Source: Rhodopirellula baltica (GTDB taxonomy: Bacteria; Planctomycetota; Planctomycetia; Pirellulales; Pirellulaceae). From it: a stretch of 64,000 bases of DNA. Of this stretch, positions 60,572 to 64,000 are shown one piece after another (the stretch's first letter is position 1; the number at the start of each line of letters is the position of its first letter). The position numbers and the translations under genes are program-made. The notes beneath the pieces were generated by a model that did not search any database, was not told the DNA's origin, and was given only the letters and a program-made list of their open reading frames with translations. The DNA is taken from positions 20,786 through 84,785 of the forward strand of contig PPHI01000085.1 of the NCBI GenBank assembly GCA_002901265.1, given 5' to 3'.

Positions 60572-62403
60572 TTCACGATCTCCATTACGGCACCACTGAA
60601 TACGTCAAACGACTGGATCATTTTTCTGGCATCCATCATCCGTCCGCTAAACAGCTTCGCCATTTCACAAACCAATTCGCAACAGGCCCGTTCGAGAGTG
60701 CCTTCGTTCGCCGCGATCGCCAATTGATTGACCAACGGGCTGTTGGCGTTCAGCGTCAGGACGCCTTCTGAAGATTCGCCAGAATCCGTCAAGTCGTCGA
60801 CGATGCTGGAAATTGCGTCTGCGATGCCGGGGAACAATTGATCTTTGGCCAGCGCTTCTTCCGACTCGGCAATGAATTCGGCGTGCTCGCTATACAAAAA
60901 GACTGCCGGTATCGCGTTCGGTTGAAAGTCTGCGATCTTCGTTCGCGGACAGACCTGTTTGAATGCGTCGACAAGGTTGTCAAAATAGTCCGTCGGTACA
61001 TCATGCATTAGCGACTGCAAATCGGAATCCGTACGGACCAGCCGAACCGATCGATCTCGTCGGGCATATTCTTGTAAAAATGGCAAGACGCCAAACCAAG
61101 TCGCATCGATAACGGGTTTCGATTGACCTTCGAGCAAGACCTGCTCAAAGAAACTCGGTGACCGAGTCGTTTCGTAGTAAATTTTGTCGCCGGGACATTC
61201 AGCGCGGTATTGGCCAACCGTCATCATCCCACGCGTGGTACGCAGCTGAATACAGTCAGCGATTTGATCGAAAAACTCGTCGCAGGTCGCCGCCCAGCCC
61301 ATGATCAAATCGGTGTGGCAGTCAACGATCAGGTTCCAGCGCCGAATGTCCTCGCGGCAAAGTGTTGCGATTTGGTGCAGCAACTGCTGTTCGATTGCTT
61401 CACGTACCAACTCGAAGTTCTCATCTTCATGAATGTCTTCGCGTGAAGCCGTTGGCTGCAGCATTGGCGATTCAATGTAGGCGCGAACAAAACGAGCCCA
61501 GCTTGGAAGAAGTGAGCGGTTGCTATCCGTGATAAACATTTTGCGAATAAAAACCGTTGCATCGCCAAACTCGTTCAGCGAGACCGTGGAACGCGACGGA
61601 ACATAGATCACGCCGGAAAGTGGGATTTGAACCGTGTCGTGCCCGAGGTCGATCTGCCAATCATCAAGCTGGAATTTCCAAAGCGCATCCGCTGACCTGG
61701 GATGTGATTCGACGAAATCCTGCCACGCCAAATCAAAGTCGTCTTCATCCCAAGGTGCGTGTTGCCGGTTGATCGGATAGCGGCGATGACCGACATAAAT
61801 CGGTACTGGCAGCAAGTCACAGTACATCTGGACAAGGTCTACCAACGCGTCCTCGCACAGCAGAAAACGCATCGAGGGTTTGCACTTCAATCGGATCGTG
61901 GTGCCGATTTTGTTTCGGCTTCCCGGGGACAATTCGTACGTCTCGTCCCCAGTGCTTCGCCAGAGCATGGGCTCGCTGCCACGCTGAAACGACAGTGTGT
62001 GGACTTCAACTTCCGAGGCGATCAGAAAGGCGCTCAAAAATCCGAGCCCGAATTGTCCGATCAGTTCCCGATAGCTCTCAGGATCGGTGAGCGCCGATTC
62101 CTCTCGCAACTGACGTGTGTAGCCACGTCCAATCGTGGCCAGATAGCTGACGATTTCGTCTCCGGTTAAACCACAGCCGTTGTCTTCGACGATCAAGTCG
62201 CCGGCTTCGCGATCTACAGAGATCTGAATTCTTGCCGAGAACCCATCGGCCGCTTCGATCCGTCGTCTGCTGCAGGAGTCATGCGCATTTTGTAGCAGCT
62301 CGCGCAACCCAACACGCCGGTCGGAATAGAGATGTTCGGCCAGAACCTTTAGCAAGCCAGGAAGGTGCAAATCGAATTTTGCGGACGACGAATGTGATGA
62401 CAT
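60568..62403 (-). CDS. HSP90/HtpG-like GHKL ATPase
   Basis: A 611-residue protein, near HtpG's usual size. The N-terminal Bergerat ATPase fold is clear: LRELLQNAHDS (Glu and Asn, 33-43), EDNGCGLT (73-80), IGRGYTRQL lid, IGQFGLGFLSAF (115-126). The middle domain has GVIYVPSRSTV and VFIRKMFITD, as in HtpG, and SWARFVRAYIESP. The C-terminal domain is diverged and no MEEVD tail exists. It differs enough from standard HtpG that it may be a paralogue with a dedicated partner, the TPR gene downstream. The ATG at 62403 has GGAG about 4-5 bases upstream. Confidence 0.88.
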   Translation of the reverse strand: MSSHSSSAKFDLHLPGLLKVLAEHLYSDRRVGLRELLQNAHDSCSRRRIEAADGFSARIQISVDREAGDLIVEDNGCGLTGDEIVSYLATIGRGYTRQLREESALTDPESYRELIGQFGLGFLSAFLIASEVEVHTLSFQRGSEPMLWRSTGDETYELSPGSRNKIGTTIRLKCKPSMRFLLCEDALVDLVQMYCDLLPVPIYVGHRRYPINRQHAPWDEDDFDLAWQDFVESHPRSADALWKFQLDDWQIDLGHDTVQIPLSGVIYVPSRSTVSLNEFGDATVFIRKMFITDSNRSLLPSWARFVRAYIESPMLQPTASREDIHEDENFELVREAIEQQLLHQIATLCREDIRRWNLIVDCHTDLIMGWAATCDEFFDQIADCIQLRTTRGMMTVGQYRAECPGDKIYYETTRSPSFFEQVLLEGQSKPVIDATWFGVLPFLQEYARRDRSVRLVRTDSDLQSLMHDVPTDYFDNLVDAFKQVCPRTKIADFQPNAIPAVFLYSEHAEFIAESEEALAKDQLFPGIADAISSIVDDLTDSGESSEGVLTLNANSPLVNQLAIAANEGTLERACCELVCEMAKLFSGRMMDARKMIQSFDVFSGAVMEIVK

Positions 62404-62620
62404 GACTCCAATCCTTGCGGGGTTTCAAAAACCACTCAAACGACCGAAGGATGGGCCCCCGATAGTTCACCGCAATCGAAGGAGGAGCAATCAGCCCCCG
62501 AATAGGTTTACCGTCAACGTCAAATATTAGTTCTTCAGATTCTTCGGGTTCCTTCGGATTCACCAACACAGCGGCAAACCGCACAAATCGCCGAGCAAAC
62601 TGTCTGATCAACGACGACAT
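62279..62620 (-). CDS. Possible small protein upstream of the HSP90-like gene
   Basis: A 113-residue frame begins MSSLIRQFARRFVRFAAVL (basic, amphipathic) and continues VNPKEPEESEELIFDVDG. GAGGT lies about 10 bases before its ATG. Its last 42 codons overlap the start of the HSP90-like gene in another frame, which is long for a coupled overlap, so the true end or the gene itself is uncertain. If real, it is the first gene of the HSP90/TPR operon. I recognise no domain. Confidence 0.4.
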   Translation of the reverse strand: MSSLIRQFARRFVRFAAVLVNPKEPEESEELIFDVDGKPIRGLIAPPSIAVNYRGPILRSFEWFLKPRKDWSHVITFVVRKIRFAPSWLAKGSGRTSLFRPACWVARAATKCA

Positions 62621-62737
62621 GATGGTTTGACCTCACGGATGTTCCGGAAACATGAAATCCGTCACGCCACCTGATTCGTCTTATTGAGCATTGGATAGAG
62701 ATCCCAGTCGTTTTCACCAATGCGTGGGTAATTGCAG

Positions 62738-63160
62738 ATGCAAGCTCGCTATTTTGCAGATCTGACGGTGGCAATTCACTTTGCCTACGTCGCATTCGTG
62801 GTGTTCGCTCTACCGGTAACACTCATCGGCGGCGCAGCTGGTTGGAGGTGGGTTCGCAATCGATGGTTCCGTGGGCTGCACCTCGCGATGATTGGAATTG
62901 TTGTCGTCGAAGCATGGGCTGGTGTCACGTGTCCGTTGACCCTGCTCGAAAACTACCTCCGTGCCCAATCTGGAAACGCGACCTACCGGGGCGATTTTAT
63001 CGCCACCTGGTTGCATGAGGCGATGTTCTTCGATCCTGAGCCTTGGGTGTTCACAGTGCTCTACACGACTTTCGGATTGGCTGTTCTCGCCAGCTTCTTT
63101 GTCGTGCGTCCGAATTGGGCGGTTGCGTCTGATGCTGAGCCGTATGGCAAAGCAACATGA
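62738..63160 (+). CDS. DUF2784 domain-containing membrane protein
   Basis: About 140 residues with four hydrophobic helices (LTVAIHFAYVAFVVFALPVTLIGG, GLHLAMIGIVVVEAWAGV, FTVLYTTFGLAVLASFFVV). The conserved CPLTLLENYLR and the early AIHFAYVAFVV are the DUF2784 hallmarks. Role unknown. The ATG at 62738 lies two codons after an in-frame TTG. It diverges from the HSP90 operon. Confidence 0.88.
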   Translation: MQARYFADLTVAIHFAYVAFVVFALPVTLIGGAAGWRWVRNRWFRGLHLAMIGIVVVEAWAGVTCPLTLLENYLRAQSGNATYRGDFIATWLHEAMFFDPEPWVFTVLYTTFGLAVLASFFVVRPNWAVASDAEPYGKAT

Positions 63161-63170
63161 GACAACTGAA

Positions 63171-63640
63171 AATCGCCTGAAGGCTAGTCTCCAATCGCTG
63201 GTGTCTCGCCTTTAGGGGATTCTCGGTTCCCCGAGGCTCTGAGACCACTGAGAGACATCGCGAGCGACGACTACACGTTTCACAAAACCACACGGACTCC
63301 CGTCTCCTTCGAGTCCTTAGCGCGGTCACGCCGCTTATCGAATCCGAGCGGAAAGCCGGGACGAAACCGACGCTAGCGCGTAACGGCTAACCGGATGCGC
63401 GCTGGAGTCTAGCCTTTAGGCGATTCCCGGTTCCCGGTTCCCCGAGGCTCTGAGACCATTGAGAGACATCGCGAGCGACAACTACACGTTTCACAAAACC
63501 ACACGGACCCCCGTCTCCTTCGAGGCCTTTGCCAGATCGACGCCGCTAGCCGAATCCGAGCGGAGAACCGGCACGAAACCGACGCTAGCGCGTAACGGCT
63601 AATCGGATGCGCGCTGGAGTCTAGCCTTTAGGCGATCCTC
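63171..63640. repeat. Tandem repeat tract with inverted 27-bp elements
   Basis: Two direct copies of a unit of about 211 bases can be followed by anchors: GGTTCCCCGAGGCTCTGAGACCA at 63225 and 63436 (first 20 bases given here are part of it) and CGCTAGCG at 63371 and 63583. Each unit ends with the element CGCTGGAGTCTAGCCTTTAG... (63400-63426 and 63612-63636), also found at 37894-37920. The left border (63171-63193) has the element inverted, so the outer ends can pair. No gene lies inside. Confidence 0.75.
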
Positions 63641-63687
63641 GGCCCTCGCCCCGCCTGCTTGCGTCAATTCCCACTACATTCAGCGCA

Positions 63688-63728
63688 TAAAAAAGCCCCT
63701 TGGTTCGAAGAACCAAAGGGCTTTTAAA
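63688..63728 (-). terminator. Intrinsic terminator of the rRNA operon
   Basis: A 16-bp stem with one mismatch (AAAAGCCCCTTGGTTC with GAACCAAAGGGCTTTT; loop GAA) lies just beyond the 5S gene on the minus strand, with A residues on the left that read as a U-tract. Confidence 0.85.
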
Positions 63729-63731
63729 AAA

Positions 63732-63838
63732 ATGGCGAGACCTACTTTCACGCTGGTGGGCACTATCATCGGCTCGGAAAGCTTAACTGCTGTGTTCGGG
63801 ATGGGAACAGGTGGGACCTTTCCGATATGGTCGCCAAA
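63732..63838 (-). rRNA. rrf: 5S ribosomal RNA
   Basis: On the minus strand the sequence begins TTGGCGACCATATCGG and contains the conserved loop CCCATCCCGAACACAG and the 3' part AGTAGGTCTCGCCA, which pairs with the 5' end (TGGCGA/TCGCCA). About 107 bases; the ends are set by this closing helix and may shift by a few bases. Confidence 0.93.
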
Positions 63839-63839
63839 A

Positions 63840-63874
63840 GACGGCATGAGAGATATTTCGCCCAGCATGCCGTC
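63840..63874 (-). other. Hairpin between 23S and 5S rRNA
   Basis: A 9-bp perfect stem (GACGGCATG with CATGCCGTC) directly precedes the 5S gene in the transcript; it is probably an RNase processing stem of the rRNA precursor. Confidence 0.5.
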
Positions 63875-63952
63875 GGTTGTTTGGTAATGGCAGTCCTTAC
63901 GGGACTAGCGATCGAATCGGAGTCATGACAGGATCATGAGTGCGGGATATCG

Positions 63953-64000
63953 ATGGCCAACCCTTCGTCCGTTAGTACCGGTTAGCTGAACACGTTACCG
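63953..64000 (-). rRNA. rrl: 23S ribosomal RNA, 3' end only
   Basis: On the minus strand, GTTCAGCTAACCGGTACTAA followed by a GAAGGGTTGGCC-type end is the conserved 3' terminus of 23S rRNA. The rest lies beyond the right edge. The exact 3' end is estimated. Confidence 0.85.

Noticed and set aside
1..64000. CRISPR array or prophage
   Set aside because: No regularly spaced repeats and no phage structural, integrase or transposase genes were seen in either strand.

Overview
The window reads as chromosomal DNA of a planctomycete close to Rhodopirellula/Pirellula. The taxonomic evidence is gene content. There are two PSD1-type cytochrome c proteins (DUF1549/DUF1553), each followed by a DUF1501 protein. 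A DUF1559 prepilin-like protein, an ECF sigma factor overlapping a membrane Ser/Thr kinase with beta-propeller repeats, a PEP-CTERM protein and a stand-alone rpsD are also present. Shine-Dalgarno sites are often weak and GTG/TTG starts are likely in several genes. The DNA is moderately GC-rich and densely coding on both strands. I see no prophage, transposase or CRISPR array.

Layout. 1-7.0 kb: a truncated endonuclease/exonuclease/phosphatase-family gene, a DUF4112 protein, envelope proteins of unknown function and an NAD(P)-dependent epimerase. 7.1-8.4 kb: a ribulose-phosphate 3-epimerase frame broken by one missing base, then a histidine-phosphatase-fold protein without its catalytic histidines. 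8.4-14.0 kb: a five-gene phospholipid cluster matching E. coli ynbA-D in content plus a PlsC-like acyltransferase. 14.1-18.9 kb: an ABC exporter operon ending in a membrane-anchored protein with a long acidic tail. 19.3-30.2 kb: folC, a phosphopantetheinyl transferase, the sigma/kinase pair, tdk and leuS. 30.4-36.0 kb: a PEP-CTERM protein facing an operon of a Cys-rich protein, a DUF1559 protein and a PepSY-TM protein, then a C26-family amidotransferase homologue lacking its cysteine. 36.0-36.8 kb: a non-coding stretch with a strongly structured element.

36.8-51.1 kb: FabH-like synthase, rpsD, a dihydrolipoyl dehydrogenase next to miaB, an M16 pair (one lacking the zinc motif, one intact), a TPR protein, a squalene-cyclase-repeat protein, a small secreted protein, a second dihydrolipoyl dehydrogenase and a YbhN-like membrane protein. 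51.2-59.5 kb: the two PSD1/DUF1501 pairs in one run. 59.5-62.6 kb: an HSP90/HtpG-like ATPase translationally coupled to a TPR-like protein, possibly with a third small gene. 62.7-64.0 kb: a DUF2784 protein, a tandem repeat tract, then 5S and the 3' end of 23S rRNA on the minus strand.

Best candidates for under-described biology are the HSP90-like/TPR operon, the ynb-like phospholipid module, the catalytically stripped enzyme homologues (phosphatase fold, C26 amidotransferase, M16) and the nested-helix element near 36.5 kb. All functional calls come from reading translated sequence and remembered family motifs; no searches were run.
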